Shown here in pieces: positions 36,491-50,346 of a stretch of DNA of 64,000 nt. The stretch is from contig JAVJAP010000139.1 of NCBI GenBank assembly GCA_034770075.1, forward strand, positions 1 through 64,000, read 5' to 3'. The stretch is from Aralia elata (lineage: Eukaryota; Streptophyta; Magnoliopsida; Apiales; Araliaceae). Positions within the stretch are counted from its first letter, which is position 1; each line of letters begins with the position of its first letter. Position numbers and translations under genes: made by a program. The notes below the pieces were generated by a model. That model did not search any database. It saw nothing but the letters and a program-made list of their open reading frames with translations, and was not told the DNA's origin.

Positions 36491-38634
36491 ATGATAGATC
36501 ACCGTTATAATCCTATTTAATTTTATATATGTAAATTTTTACAATAGGTAATCGAATTTTAACTTAATTAACTAAAGGCATGTTGTTTGATATAGTTCCG
36601 GGAAGAAAATTAAGGAAAAACTTATCAAACTTGTGTTTTTTTTAATCTTAATAAAAAATAAAATCGAACATGTAATCTTATACAAAAAGAAGAAGAAGAA
36701 GTTATTACCACTAAACTATCACCGTTATATTAGTCTAGGGATAGGGATAAGATAGGAAGACACTCCGATCATAGTATTAGTTGGATCTTCATTTACGATG
36801 CTTAGTTGATTATAAAGTTTCTTTTTTAACAAGCTGGATCACTCAATATTCTAAGTCCAATTAGTTTTGCTAAAAAGTCCAATTGTCTCGGAGTAAATCT
36901 TGCCACTGTGTGATTGTTTCTTGCTCCCTTCATTTTATAAAAAAAAATCTCATTTATAAATATTAAATAAATATTAATTATAATCTCACGTTTATTTTTA
37001 AAATAATAAATTGTTACTTGTTGTGACATAATAATTTATTTGATGATGTTGCGTCATTTATTGTTAATAAGAATTGAATTTTTTTTGTAAAAGATTTTTT
37101 TCTTTTTCTTTTTGTGCGGAACAAATGGAATAAATTTTTATTTATTTATGTGACATATCTCTGATGGGTTCGTTATGTATTAAGAGACCATATTCAAGTA
37201 ACAACGAACCACATCAGTATATGCCTAAACTACTTTTATTTTGAGTCACGTGTTTCGTTTTTTGTTTAGCCACAATCTACCACCCAACTTCAAACTCCAA
37301 ATAGGGCAGATGTAAATTGCTGTGATTTATTTAATTTTTTAATATAATATATTTTGTATTTAGTAGAATTTTTTATAATGTATCATAATTTTATAGTTTG
37401 AAATTAAATAAATTCATACTAATTTCAAATTTAAAAGTATCTAAAATTGATTATAAAAAGTAATTATTGATTCAATATATGAATATATTTTCAAAGGACG
37501 TTTTAATTAAAATTCAAACATATTCAAAATAATCGAGACAATTATTGTAGTTAGACCCGACAAAAAATGGTTATAATTGATTTTGAGTTATAAAAAAGTA
37601 ATTATAGGTCAATCAAAAACCAAAACTGTATAAATCCATTTATAATATGGTTAAAATGGTTTAGACCCATATGATTATGGGTTGAACCTAGTTAACCGTA
37701 TTTTAGTCTTTCTAACCATTAGTAGATATGTGCTCCCCACTCAAATAGAAAAGCGAGAGATATTCAACGGAATTTAAATTGTTATTATTTTAATACTACT
37801 TCTGTCTTAAAAAAAGAATCTCATTTTATTTTATTTTAGACATGGATGAGAATCTCATTTGACTAGATAAATTTTTGATAAATTAAAATAAGATTGACCC
37901 TAACTTAGCTAATTACAAAACAAAAATAATTTTGCCTTCGTTCCAAAATATAAATTAAATTTGACATTTTAAAGTTAATTTGAGATGCTTTTAAATTTAA
38001 AATTAATGAAATTTATTTAACTTATAATTATTATAATTAGTAATACTTTTTTAATATTTTATAGTTTTATAATTATTTTCTCTAAAATTAAATGTATTCT
38101 CATATTGAGTTTAAACCTTGGGATTGAAAAGGAAAAACTTTTGGTTGTTGATGAGAAAAAGAAAAGAAAAGAAACTGATCCTCTTTCTTGTATTTTTTTT
38201 AATTGCAACAGAGGAATTATATTATATCGTATAAAATCTTTACAAAATTGAATTATATTATATCACAAAATGTATTTACAAACACAATAAAGAAATACTT
38301 AACAAGAAACCAACTAAACAATATTAAATTTTATAAACTATCAAACAAATACTGCTAATTATGAAATACTAACTCCTTTTATAAATTGGAAGAAGTAAAA
38401 TACTTACCCCGTTCTGAAATATAACATCATTATTTATTTTTCAAAATCAACTTGAGATATTTTTAAACTTAAAACTAATATAATAAGAAATATTGTAAAT
38501 TATTTAAAAAGTACTAGTAGTTATAAAATTTATTATTTATTAATGTTTATTGGATCTAATTAATTTTAAGTTTAAAAGTGTGTCAATTTGATTTTTAAAA
38601 CTTAGTAATAATCTTATAATTTAGACAAAAAAAG

Positions 38635-38895
38635 TATCACTCCGTCCCAAATTAATTGCATTTCTATGACTTTTTAAAGTCAAATTGACTATTTTTAAAA
38701 CTAATTTTTTTACTATTTTTGCTAACATATAGGTGAAGATATTATAACCAAAAGAAAGTATATACAATTTATTACTAATTTCAATTTTTATAATTTTAGA
38801 AATATATTTATATATGCTTAATTATTAATTTTAAAAATAGTCAATTTGACTTAAAAAAGTCCTAGAAAAGCAATTAATTTGGGACGGAGGGAGTA
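38635..38895. mobile_element. Stowaway-like MITE, family 1, copy 3 (inverted)
   Basis: It is about 260 bp, with ends CACTCCGTCCCAAATTAATT and GGGACGGAGGGAGTA. It is inverted relative to the other three copies. Confidence 0.85.
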
Positions 38896-39925
38896 TTAAA
38901 AATGCATGACAGGTTGATAGAAGCAAAAGTTGTTAAAGGATAACTAAAAAAAAAAAACATAAGAGAATAATCATGGAACACGTTTAAGGAAGAAGGAAAG
39001 AGAAAATAAAAATAAAAATGAATGCAGCTGAAAGCTGTTGAAATTTGGATTTTATAAGTAGCGGATTTGGCAGAATGCTGGAGAGCAAGCAGGATAGGAC
39101 TTTCATTACAAACTACAAAAAAACTGATAAATAATAAAGTGGATTAGAAAATGGCTATTTGGGGTCTATTTTTTTTTTTAAAATATGGGTCCAACCTTTA
39201 TTCAACTTAAATAAAAAAAATAATTAACTAACTTAAATAATTTTAATTAATTTAGGTTGATTTTTTTGACCTATATTGTGCGGTCTAATTGCTGCTAGGT
39301 CTATATAGGCAGTACTGAAAACGAAACAGATGGATGTATATATTTTACCAATCATATGGGGGTACGGTGGGTAGCTAGGCGATGTTTAATCAAATCCTAC
39401 GTACCACAATTTTATTATTCTTAACCGAAGCCACATATAATCATGTCATGAACTTGTCAAGCCATATGAACATCACAATAATGGAGGAAGGAGATAAGGA
39501 AGAAGATAAGGGGTCTACCCCTAGCTATTCCTATTCCTATTCCTATACCTATATTTGTTTGTTACGTGACATTAATTACATGCATTTTGTTTGATTTTTA
39601 AAACACATTTTATTGTTTTCTATTTCAGTATAACCTACCTTACACAACCCTACAAGAAGTCTCCTAGATGTATTTATGTTAGCTATATTTTTGGGACCAT
39701 TTATGTCAATTTGAAATCTATCCTCAAGTTCCAAGTGTTGGTTAGATAGTTCAGAAGATTTGCTCCCTATCTTGAATTTTAAGTTTAAATTTTGGGGTCA
39801 GCATCTCAAGAGAAAATTTTCTGAATGCACCAAATCGATATAGGGGTTGTTCGAAAAAATATTTAATTTCGATTGACGTGTAAATTATTCCGAGAATTCT
39901 TATTGTTCAACCCATAAAAAGAAGA

Positions 39926-40019
39926 AGAAGAAATCTAGCCTCAAGTCTCTCCCATATATTCATGTACCTAAAAAAAAAGAAATCTAGCCTCGAGTCTATC
40001 CCATATATTCATGTACCTA
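39926..40019. repeat. Two-unit tandem duplication
   Basis: A unit of about 50 bp beginning GAAATCTAGCCTC and ending CATATATTCATGTACCTA occurs twice with two or three mismatches, separated by an A-rich spacer. Confidence 0.75.
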
Positions 40020-40469
40020 CCATATAATTAGTTGTCTCCAGACCTCTAATTTATACTATTAACAAGTTGCACGAATAACTAATTGTATGGCATACTCACT
40101 CGACCTACTTTTTAAAATGAGAGAACTATTTTAATTTAAAAAATTAGGCAACTTAAGGAAAATGTCAAAATTTTGTTTTATCTCTTGAAATATGAAAAAA
40201 ATAAATAAATTAAAAGCACTAGAAAAAGGGCTACACAAATAACTAAATCTGATTTCCACCCGTTAGTAGTATTAATCTTATTAATTGTGTTAAAAACCTT
40301 CTTTGAAACAAGGAAGAACGGGATCTTGACAATTCTTCATATATAAAAATGCCACAATTTTTTATTCCTTCTAATGTTATGCATGCACCGTTTATAAATA
40401 TAGTAACATATAACTATGTATGCGTGAGGTATAATTTATAAAAAAGAAAATAAAATCATTAAGAATTAC

Positions 40470-40502
<33 letters not shown>

Positions 40503-40770
40503 GATCCAATTGTTGTCAAATTAGTGTTACCAAATGAAGACAGCTACCTGAAATGACATGATATATACTACGAACCAGATTAAAAAGAATATATATTAAT
40601 ACCAGCATGCATGCAAGCAGTAAGTCGCTATCTTGCTGTGTCATACAAGAATTCTAGGACAGGACCATTCCATCCCATACCATCTACACACACGGGATAA
40701 TAACGGAAATCAAATAAAATGTATGGGATGGGAGTACCAAATAATAAGTTTGAATAGGATTTGTTTGTTT

Positions 40771-40774
<4 letters not shown>

Positions 40775-40835
<61 letters not shown>

Positions 40836-40855
40836 GGGGGGGGGGGGTGTGTGTA
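40775..40855. repeat. Compound microsatellite (TA)n(TG)n(G)n
   Basis: A TA run is followed by TG repeats, a run of 13 or so G, then TG again. It yields only spurious open frames. Confidence 0.9.
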
Positions 40856-41409
40856 CTTAAAAGTCAATAGTGTTACCAGAAAGTTTTAGTTTTGTCTTTG
40901 TCACAAGTATTATTGTATTCATATTGATACTCCTAACTACTAGCTATATATATGCCAGTCAGTACAAAGAATAAGCCTGGTCCACGTTATACCAAATTGA
41001 TCACAGGATAAGCCCTTGTACAGAGACGGGAAAAGGAAAACCTAACCTAGCCTAACCTGTTTGAGAAATTATTGAAAATTAAGCTTTCATTATTTGGTCC
41101 CACTTTTCATCATCCACTCGTGGAGTTAAAGATTCTCCCACCCAACTTTTTTAAATACTTGGATCTTCTAAATTGATACATAGCTACATCTACATGCATT
41201 CATTTTACATCTCAATTAAACTCTGAATAATCCCGTTAATAAATTTTGTTGTTTGATTATATTTCGCTCCAAGAGTTTAGTTTGTTTGAAAATTTTATTT
41301 GTTTAAAAATAACTTATTTCAAACTTAACTTATCTAATTTATAGATACAATGTCTCATATATAGTCACTGAAATTCCAACCTCTTTTTTTTGAGTAATAC
41401 ATTCCGACT

Positions 41410-41413
<4 letters not shown>

Positions 41414-41479
<66 letters not shown>
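41414..41479. repeat. (TA)n microsatellite
   Basis: An uninterrupted TA run of about 65 bp. Confidence 0.9.
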
Positions 41480-42095
41480 GTCAACAAGGATTCAGTGTAT
41501 GTCTCTTATATATTGTACTTATAATTAAATTTTATATAATATATTATGGCAACTTGGCAACTAGAAGGAATAAAACTAGATGATTATTCATGATTCATGT
41601 TTCGGGTAATTAATGTTAGGTTTCAAGAAAATAAACTTCTTCGTTTTCCTGATTGTAAAAGTTTTAAATTTTAAAATTAGAAAAGTTATCTATTTAGTTA
41701 ATATAATCATAATTACTACAAATTAAATACTAATAATTATAAAATTTTAAAATTTTGAAACTCACTAATTAGCATTAAAATTTAATTTAAAATGATTTTA
41801 ATATTACAAGAGGTACTAAAATCTTAAATATACTTCTCCACTATGAATTACTTATGCTTGAAATTAGGTTATTTACATAACATCTTTTTTTTTATAATTT
41901 AATCAATTAAGCAGAATATGATTTTATACTGTTTGTGGAGGTCTGGATGAGAATATTAAATTTAAATTTTGTTAATTTTTATTTTATTTTAATTTAATTT
42001 TGTGACGATTGTAACTCTATTCATTAAAAATTCTAGGTCCGCCACTGATTCTAAGTCCACCATTGGGGCTGATGGCGCACTAAAAAATAATACAA

Positions 42096-42357
42096 TACTC
42101 CATCCGTCCCAAATTAATTGTCCAGTTTTAATTTTTTTTAAGTTAAATTGACTATTTTTAGAATTAATAATTACGCATATATAAATATATTTCTAAAATT
42201 ATAAAAATTGGGGTTAGTAATAAATTGTATATACTTTCTTTTGGTTATAATCTCTTCACCTATATTTTAGCAAAAATAGTAAAAAGATTAGTTTAAAAAT
42301 GGTCAATTTGACTTTAAAAAGTCAAAATTGAGTAATTAATTTGGGACAGAGGGAGTA
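42096..42357. mobile_element. Stowaway-like MITE, family 1, copy 4
   Basis: It is about 262 bp, with ends TACTCCATCCGTCCC and GGGACAGAGGGAGTA. It is nearly collinear with the 20444 copy. Confidence 0.85.
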
Positions 42358-43164
42358 TATTCTAGTAATAGAACAAATCCCAGCGGTAATAAAACTTTTA
42401 ACTTGAAATGATGATCATTATTATTCTTTTTTATCATTGCTCAACATGATCTCAATTTGTTTCTATACATTACACTATTCTCGGTCTGAGTACAAAGGAA
42501 CTCGAACTTATAACCTCAGGATTTTCTCTTGTTAGTCGTGACTCGTGAGATAAAGAAAAATAGTTTATACCGGTGATTATTTATTTATTAATTTTTATCA
42601 CGTAGACTTTTGTTGTATATAGAGCAGGCAGGTCTCAGGAGAATAATTTAGCATATATGTCGACCAATATATATAGTTTATTAAAACTAAATCACAAAAA
42701 CTCGAAAACTCCAGCAAGCCTGTCTAATTAAATGGCTATTATTCTTTGCAACCTTGTTCTTATATCAGCGGACAAACATGATTAATAAAATAAAAATAAA
42801 ACAGCCCATAATATTTAGAATAATCCTACTAAGAGACTGCATGCGTAATGCTTGAGAATCAGAACCGTGTATCTCCTCCTGCTTGTTGTGTAGTTTTTCT
42901 TTACATATTTTGTACCACGGATTCAACCATTAAAAAATAGGCTGGGTTATTCATCATCATTATATTATTGAACTATTATATATTTTGTAACTTTATATGT
43001 TAATTTTTTAATTACGAGTTATGCAGATAATTATGATTGATAATTAATATTTTAACGACGTATAATATGATGAGTTAATTTTATAATTTTATCAAATCTC
43101 ATATATTGATATATGTCGCGATCGTAATTCGGCAAAAAACTCATAGCTGAACTCTATATTTTAA

Positions 43165-43555
43165 GAGTTAAATGCATTTTGCATCCCTCATTTTACATTC
43201 ATTTTGTATTTTGCATTCCACACTTATAGATGAACACTTTACATCTCACATTTTTAACGTACTGACATATAACGTCCTCTGACCAAAAAAATCATTAACT
43301 GTGCTGGCGGTGTTAGACTATTTTAATCCACAACCTGTCTTTCAAGGGCAAGGATTTCAATGGTGAGATTATTTTGCCTCTGAAAAAACAACGCGTAGGT
43401 CAAAATAGTCTAATTTCGTCAGCACAATTAACGATTTTTTAATCGGAAGGTATTATACGTTCGTGCGCGTTGGATGTAAAGTGTCCATTTATAAAGTACA
43501 AAATATAAAATGTAAAATGAGGATAAACTGGAAGATACAAATTTTATTTAACTCT
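43165..43555. mobile_element. Probable Mutator-type MITE
   Basis: The left end (GAGTTAAATGCATTTTGCAT and onward) pairs over about 80 bp with the right end in reverse complement (GAGTTAAATAAAATTTGTAT). Flanks of about 9 bp are similar but not identical. Noncoding. Confidence 0.6.
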
Positions 43556-45000
43556 AGTTTTAATTACTAAAGTTTAAAAGAGTTGATTAAAAACAATGTT
43601 ATCTAAATATGGTGGTTGTAATGCAAATCCATATAGACTATTTATGGAAAAAGTTGTATATTTTGAAAATCTACTGATTACTCCGATCCTGCTCTACAGT
43701 AAATTAAATAAAGAATTATGGGGTTCAAATTTCAATCGACCATAAGTCCATAACAAAATTAATATCAGTAGTTTCTCCTTTGCGAATAATTGTACCTTAT
43801 AGTTTTACTTTCTGATGTTTAATACAACAAGTCAACAACTTATAAGTTATTCCATATACTTGGGCCTGCCTTATGGATGTTTTGATAAAGAAAAACAACA
43901 AAATTAAATATAAATAATTAAGAATCCTTTAAAACAAAGTTATCAGGTATCACGATACTATATATTACTTAAGCCTTTTACTTAATTGAATATCTAGGGG
44001 TGATACATGCATTGTTGCATTCTAGTAGAGCATAAATTTAAATAAATGATTTTTTCTCATATCTTAATATTTCACTTTGTTTAAATTAAAAAAATCTTAA
44101 ATTAATTTCAAAAAATTAATATTCATTTCATATTTTAGATCGGAGAAAACATATACTAACTTTTATAGTCAAAGTAAAATGCGTGAACCTCTCAAGGCTA
44201 AGAGCTTGCTCAAAGCTCAACACGTAGGCGTATTTTTGTAAATAAGTCGAGCTTAAGAACAATTTATATATCAAATATTTATTTTATATAAACATTTTTA
44301 GTACTAATGTAGTTTATTCTCACTGGCCAGAGTCCAGTCAAAAGTAGGCTTTTCGACATTTAATTATGAGTTCATTTTTTTTAAGTAAGCTGAGTTTAAA
44401 TCACTATCGATTTGGTTGGGAAAGAAAATAATATATATTACGAATGCTTATGTTAACTTTTTGATTGATAGTTACGTGGATAAGTATTAGTGGTAATTTT
44501 TTTGGAGAAATATATAATAAGTGAACCTTCTTGTAATTTTATTCAATCTCATGTATTAATATGTCTCGTAACTGTAATTCACCATAAATTTATCGCAATA
44601 CATATTAGGACTCTCCATAACAAAAGTAGAAGACTTGTATGATTTCAACTCAAAACTTTGGATACGACCAAATTACTCTTCCTTTCGGCAAGGACCTTGA
44701 GCCCAATTACGCATAACAAATGAACCCTCCCTCAAGGGCCTATATTTTGGATTTTACTACCATGGGCCATAAATCCTTTTCTTCATTTACGCATAACTGT
44801 TTTAATGAAGCTTTATTTCCCATGTTGGACTTGCCACAGATGGCTTTTGCCATCTCTTTGAGATCCACATTTGAAGCTTTGCGTCTCTATCGTATGACTT
44901 TTAAGCCCGTATATTTAATTTGGACCCAAATAAACGTGATGGACTGCTACCAAAGAATTTTTTTTTGGGACATAAAGTTGCATGCCATATTTTATGTTAT

Positions 45001-45420
45001 TACTCCATCTATCCTATAAAAACTGATTTAATTTAATTTTTTAAGTTAAATTGATCATTTTTTTAAATAATAATTAGATATATTTATTTAAAATTTTGAA
45101 CTCATGAACATTGGAATTAGTACTACATTCGATTTAGTTACTTATGTTCATAATTCCTTCCTTTATATTTATAAGAAATGATATAAATTTGCGTTAAAAA
45201 TATACTTCCGTTATACGAAGTATCAATAAATTCATAATTTGACTCTTAGAATAATTGGACATACAAATCGATACATGAAGTTCCAAATTTGTTATAATAT
45301 CAACCCCAAAATCAATTTCCAGCGGAAATTAACCGGAATACCCATTTTTTCGGCTACCAATTTTGTTTTATACTGTTTGACCGTATAAAAATATTGTTTG
45401 ACTTAATTAAAAAATTAATT
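45001..45420 (+). repeat. Left long inverted repeat of the composite element
   Basis: It pairs with 53671-53942 in inverted orientation. It has about 90 extra bases near 45080-45190 relative to the right copy. The best-conserved part is 45190-45420. Confidence 0.8.
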
Positions 45421-46588
45421 AACCTTTCCCTCTCTCCTATAATGAGTTCAAGAGTCACGATTGTCTTCTATTCATGTAGAAGTTAATACCAATTGCATTT
45501 CATGAGATGTTACCCAAAAAAGTTGTGGATGCATTGACCGAACTTTCAAATTTATTTCGAGATCTATGCTCAATTGTAATAAGGTATAGTGATGTGGAGC
45601 AGATGGAGAACAATATTGTGCTTACCATTTGTATGCTCGAAATGGTATTCCCTCCAGGGTTCTTTAACTCGATGGAACATCTACATATTCAGCTACCGTA
45701 TGAATTTAAACTTAGAAGATCGATGCAATATCGATGGATGTCCTTTTGAGAGGTAATATAATCTACAAATTACATTATGCTGAACATATTAAATACTCAT
45801 ATTAATAATACTCATATTAAATCAACGTATTGTAGGTATATGCGTCGATTAAAGCAGAAAGTCAAAAACAAAGCTCATGTAGAGGGTTATATTGTTGGAC
45901 GCTATACGGAGGAAGAGCTTGTCAACTTCTGCTCATTGTATTTTGATGATGTTGTCTCAACGAAGAGCAACCGTTTAAGTAGGAATGAGTTCGTCGATCC
46001 CCAATTTCATGCTAATGGTGAGTTAGTTGTATTCACATATCCGGCTAAACTATTTGGTCATGAGACGATGACTTACTTAAGCGACAAAGATTTGAAGATT
46101 GTATCTATATACGTGCTTCTAAATATGCCCGAAGTATCGTCATACGTTAAGCATGGATTATTATTTGTCGCATCTAATATAATTTATAAGCGTAATCAAC
46201 TATATATTAAACCATTTTATTATTATTTCAGTTCATTCGAAGAGGAAACGTATGCTTCTAACCCGACTTTAACTACAACACAGTTGGAAGCATTCACTAT
46301 TGCTAATTTTCAATAGTGGTTTAAGAGAAGGGCTGAAGAAGGGAACATTTCTGAGCGTTTTAGAGATGTCATCCGAGGTCCTTACAAAGTTGTTAGTTCT
46401 TTTCCCAGCTGCATTGTGAATGGGTACAGATTTAAGGTTGATGACTTGAATGAACTCACATCAGTCAATTCTAGGGTTGTGGTGTTGGGAAGCTGTTACC
46501 ATGATTCCGAGTCCAATTACTATGGACGTTTACAGGATGTGGTTGTGCTCAATTATCCTGTAGGTAAAAAGGTAGTTATATTTAAGTG

Positions 46589-48594
46589 GGGTTAAATCCA
46601 TTTTTTTCACTCTACTCGACCTTGGTTTACAAATGCATCACTGAACTGAAATTTTTTACAATCGACTCATTGAACTACAAATTATTTTTAAATCGTTACA
46701 AAATCCATTAAATGAGTTGACTTTTAACAGAACATCCACGTCACTTTTAAAATGAACATCCACGTCAGCTGCTTCATGTGCTATTATCCTAACTGTTGCC
46801 ACATTGGAAAGTAAATGGGTTTAATTGCTTTTTGTTGACTTGTTCTTTGCAAATTGTCATAATACCATCGACATTAATAATGAAAACTTATTAGTATTTT
46901 TTTCTTTGACAAATTTGTCTTTTATTGTATTCAAATATATTACATATATTATTAAAATAAGAAAATTTTGGGTAAATTTTGAATTTGAGTAATGTCTTTA
47001 ACATTATTCATAAGTATTTTCATAATAAGCACAAATTAAAAATTAAAATTTATAAAAATAAATTCAAACTTTAAAAATATAACTAAAATTTTGAAAATTA
47101 AATTTTTTTTTTATTTTTGAAAATTAATATAATTATTATTTATATTATGAAATCATTAAATCTAGGCTTAAATATAAAAGAAAGAAATATTAAAACACTT
47201 CAAACATCAATTATTATTATTTTTTTAAATTCCCAAACCATTAGATATGAAGAGAGAAAGATAACCCAAAATTCTTTCGCATCTAAGGCAACCCAAATTC
47301 GTTCACATCAAGAATCAAAATTTTAGATGAAATAGTTCCACCGGCTAACCTGATTGCAGATCCTCCGACTAAATTGCGATTTCCACCGGTTCAAGATCGA
47401 TAAAATTTTAATGAGAAGTTCTACTCTTAGAACCATATAATTCAAGATACATGGATGTATTAGAACTATAACACCAATATGAAAGAGAAGCAAAAATAAC
47501 ACCTCTAAAAAGAAAACCAATCTTCTTCTCCACCCATCTTTCACGATGATATGTATGTTGAAGCAAAATCAATGATTGAAACTAGACCCTTTACAATGAA
47601 ATAGTTTTCATCTTTTAAAACCTTATTTGCTAACCTAATTTTCAGAAATCGAATTCACTTCTCAATCGGCAATAACCCAATCGGATCCCCAATTTGTAGA
47701 ACCTATATCAAAACCCAACATACAAAAAAATTATAAATTAACATCACCACCATCGTTAACTGAGTCACGGGCGAGTCGGGAAAGAGTTAAGGATTCATAG
47801 TCCTTATGGTGGGGTTTGTAAAGGGAAGAGCAAGAATGAAGAGAGAGAACGAATGACCCTTCTCCAATTTTGTGTTCATCTTCTTCCACAACGGATTCGA
47901 GAGATTTTGGGTCGAATTTAAGAACCTGTTTGGTTCGTTCAATTGAAACTGACAACAGATTCGAGAGATTATGGGTCAAATTTAAGAACATGTTTGGCTC
48001 GTTTTTTCCACTGAGATTTTGCGAGTAGGGAAGAATAAAGAGAAAATGAAAGCAAAGAGGAGAGAGAATCAAGTCTTTTAGTTATATATTTAATCACGTA
48101 AGTATTACAAATAATTATAACAATAATTATAATTATAATCCTTCCATTTCAAAATTTTAGATAATTTTATATTTTTAAAGAAAACTTAAAATATTTAAAA
48201 ATTAAAAAAAATAATATGAATTCATTAATTTTATATAAATACATTTGTAAAAATTATACATTAATATATTTTATTATTAATTTATTTAATTAATATATTT
48301 TATTATTAATTAATTTAATTAATTTAATTATTTGTAATATATATTAATTTGATTTATATTTTGTTTAACTATTTATTATATAATTGAGTACAATTTAATT
48401 AATTATCCAACTCAGCTTTTCTCTCCTTGTCATCATGTGACATAGATTTGTGGTTAATATTTTAACAGAGTAGACGATTTTTTTAATTTTTGTAAAAAAA
48501 TTACAATTCAATGAGTTGACCGTAAAAAAATTCAGTTCAATGATGCATTTATAAACCGAGGTCGAGTAGAGTGGGAAAAAAATGTATTTAACCC
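46589..48594. mobile_element. Non-autonomous Mutator-like element, 2.0 kb, 10-bp target-site duplication
   Basis: The flanking 10 bp, TATTTAAGTG, is identical at 46579-46588 and 48595-48604. Terminal inverted repeats begin GGGTTAAATCCATTTTTTTC and, at the other end, GGGTTAAATACATTTTTTTC, and continue with high similarity for about 110 bp. No transposase is present. The interior has a duplicated block (about 47894 and 47950) and a 113-residue minus-strand frame without recognisable domains. It sits inside the DUF4216 coding region. Confidence 0.88.
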
Positions 48595-48778
48595 TATTTA
48601 AGTGTCGTTGATTTTATATTGAAAATGGTGTTAAAGTTGATCGTAATAAAATCGTTACAGTAGATATCAAGTCTAAGCTAAAATCTGATGACGTATTCGT
48701 GTTAGCCAGTCAAGCGACTCAAGTGTGCTACACTACTAATGTCGTAAATAGTAGAACTCCCTAGTATATAGTTGTCAC

Positions 48779-49878
48779 TGTTAGAGTTTATGCCCTAGAG
48801 GCCAATTATTTAATGTAATTGCTTAACATTTCTTTTGATATTTGATTGAATAAATGAATTATTTTATTATGGTTTCATTTACTGTTTATATAAATGTTAG
48901 CATAATAAAAGTCCTTAGAATAATGATACAAATTATATAGCTTCAAGTATGTGACTTGAACATGAGATTATATAATTACAATAAATATCATTACTCTTAA
49001 ATGTCCCTAGTCGAGTATCATTGAGAATGGGACAACAATGATACATTGAGACTAGTATGTGGATTGACTGATGGCCAAATCTCATTGGTCATTAATATTT
49101 GAGATATTAAGTCAATGCATAGGTACATGTTAGAGAACAATGTACTGAACAGACCCAACATGAGAATTCTACGTGGAGCATTATGCAAAGTGTCATAAGT
49201 AATTCTCATAGTGACAATGATGTAATGGTCCTCCGACCTGAAATCACTATATTACTATACGAGAATTTATTTACTTTGATATCATCAAAGGTCACCTTTA
49301 ATAGGGTGGACAATAAAGGTGATTATTGGGTACATCATGAATCGTGTGAGGAATATGAGTGATCTAGATGGAATTTAACCCTCCTATATATTAGGAGTGA
49401 TATCCATAGGCCTCTTGATTGAGTAGGACTATAAAATGCATGGCCATGCTCAAATAGTGATTTGTTTCATATAGTCTACTTATTGATCAAGAAAACTCAG
49501 ATTAAATTATGAAGAGTATGACACATTCCATGGCTCGAGTTTAATCTAGGATGTCAAAGTTAAAAGGATTAAATTACATTGAAACATTGGTCACAAAAAG
49601 GTTGCATCGAATCATCGATCTTATTATTATTTGGGTAGCAGTGATGCATTACTAGATGCCACTCACTGTTTATAATTTTATAATATGATTTTAAAATTAT
49701 TGCCAATATAATAATAACCTATAGGGTCACACACTTAGAACGTAATTAAAAGAGAATTAATTTAAATTGTAAGGATTTAAATATATCAATATGATTGATA
49801 GTATTTAAATTACGAATTTAAATTAACAAGATAATTTGTATATATATATGTATATTAATTAAGTAAGACTTAATTAAA

Positions 49879-49915
<37 letters not shown>

Positions 49916-50346
49916 TCGGATTTTACTTTTCTAATAGGATTAGGGTTTTGCTTAACCTTTTGGACTCTATATATATCAGATATATCAGCAGTCTTGTTTA
50001 CGTGAAACGAAATAGAAAACTCTAGCCGTTTTAGAAAAGAGAGTTGAGAGCAACACTTGAGAAAATTCAGATCTTGGCGGCTAGTACCGGAGTTCTCTTT
50101 GCTGCAGATCGTGTGACGATTTGTGGGACGTTCGTGTGGATACCGTAGAGACACAGTTCCGTTGGATTGCGTTGGAGATTCGAAGCCGTTCCAGAATTTC
50201 ATCGTTGCATTCAAGCTCGGATAATCGGTAAAGCTAATCTAAACCTCTGAATTAATTTGATTTTCACATGGATCCTGTTTTAAGGTTTCGAAATAAGTTT
50301 TAAAATTTTTTAAATTCCGCTGCATTTATCTGTCGGAAACCCTACA
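48779..50346. mobile_element. Solo LTR, 1568 bp, with 5-bp target-site duplication
   Basis: It begins TGTTAGAG and ends CCCTACA (TGT...ACA ends), with GTCAC at 48774-48778 and 50347-50351. No internal retroelement sequence is present, so it is the product of recombination between two LTRs. It contains an AT microsatellite near 49880-49912. The family was not identified. Confidence 0.9.

Larger units (their letters stand above)
32460..45000. other. 12.5 kb gene-free region
   Basis: I see no supported gene. It is AT-rich, with MITEs (33288, 34352, 38635, 42096, 43165), a retroposed fragment (36325) and simple repeats. A 99-residue open frame near 44720-45019 has no recognisable family. Confidence 0.5.

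Noticed and set aside
40628..40867. Open frames with Tyr-Ile and Cys-Val runs on both strands
   Set aside because: They come from a compound TA/TG/G microsatellite.
44720..45019. 99-residue open frame
   Set aside because: There is no recognisable domain or splice context, and it runs into the outer repeat of the composite element.
47731..48072. 113-residue open frame in the Mutator-like element
   Set aside because: It is not called as a gene because it contains duplicated noncoding-looking blocks and no known domain; capture remains possible and is noted as a check.
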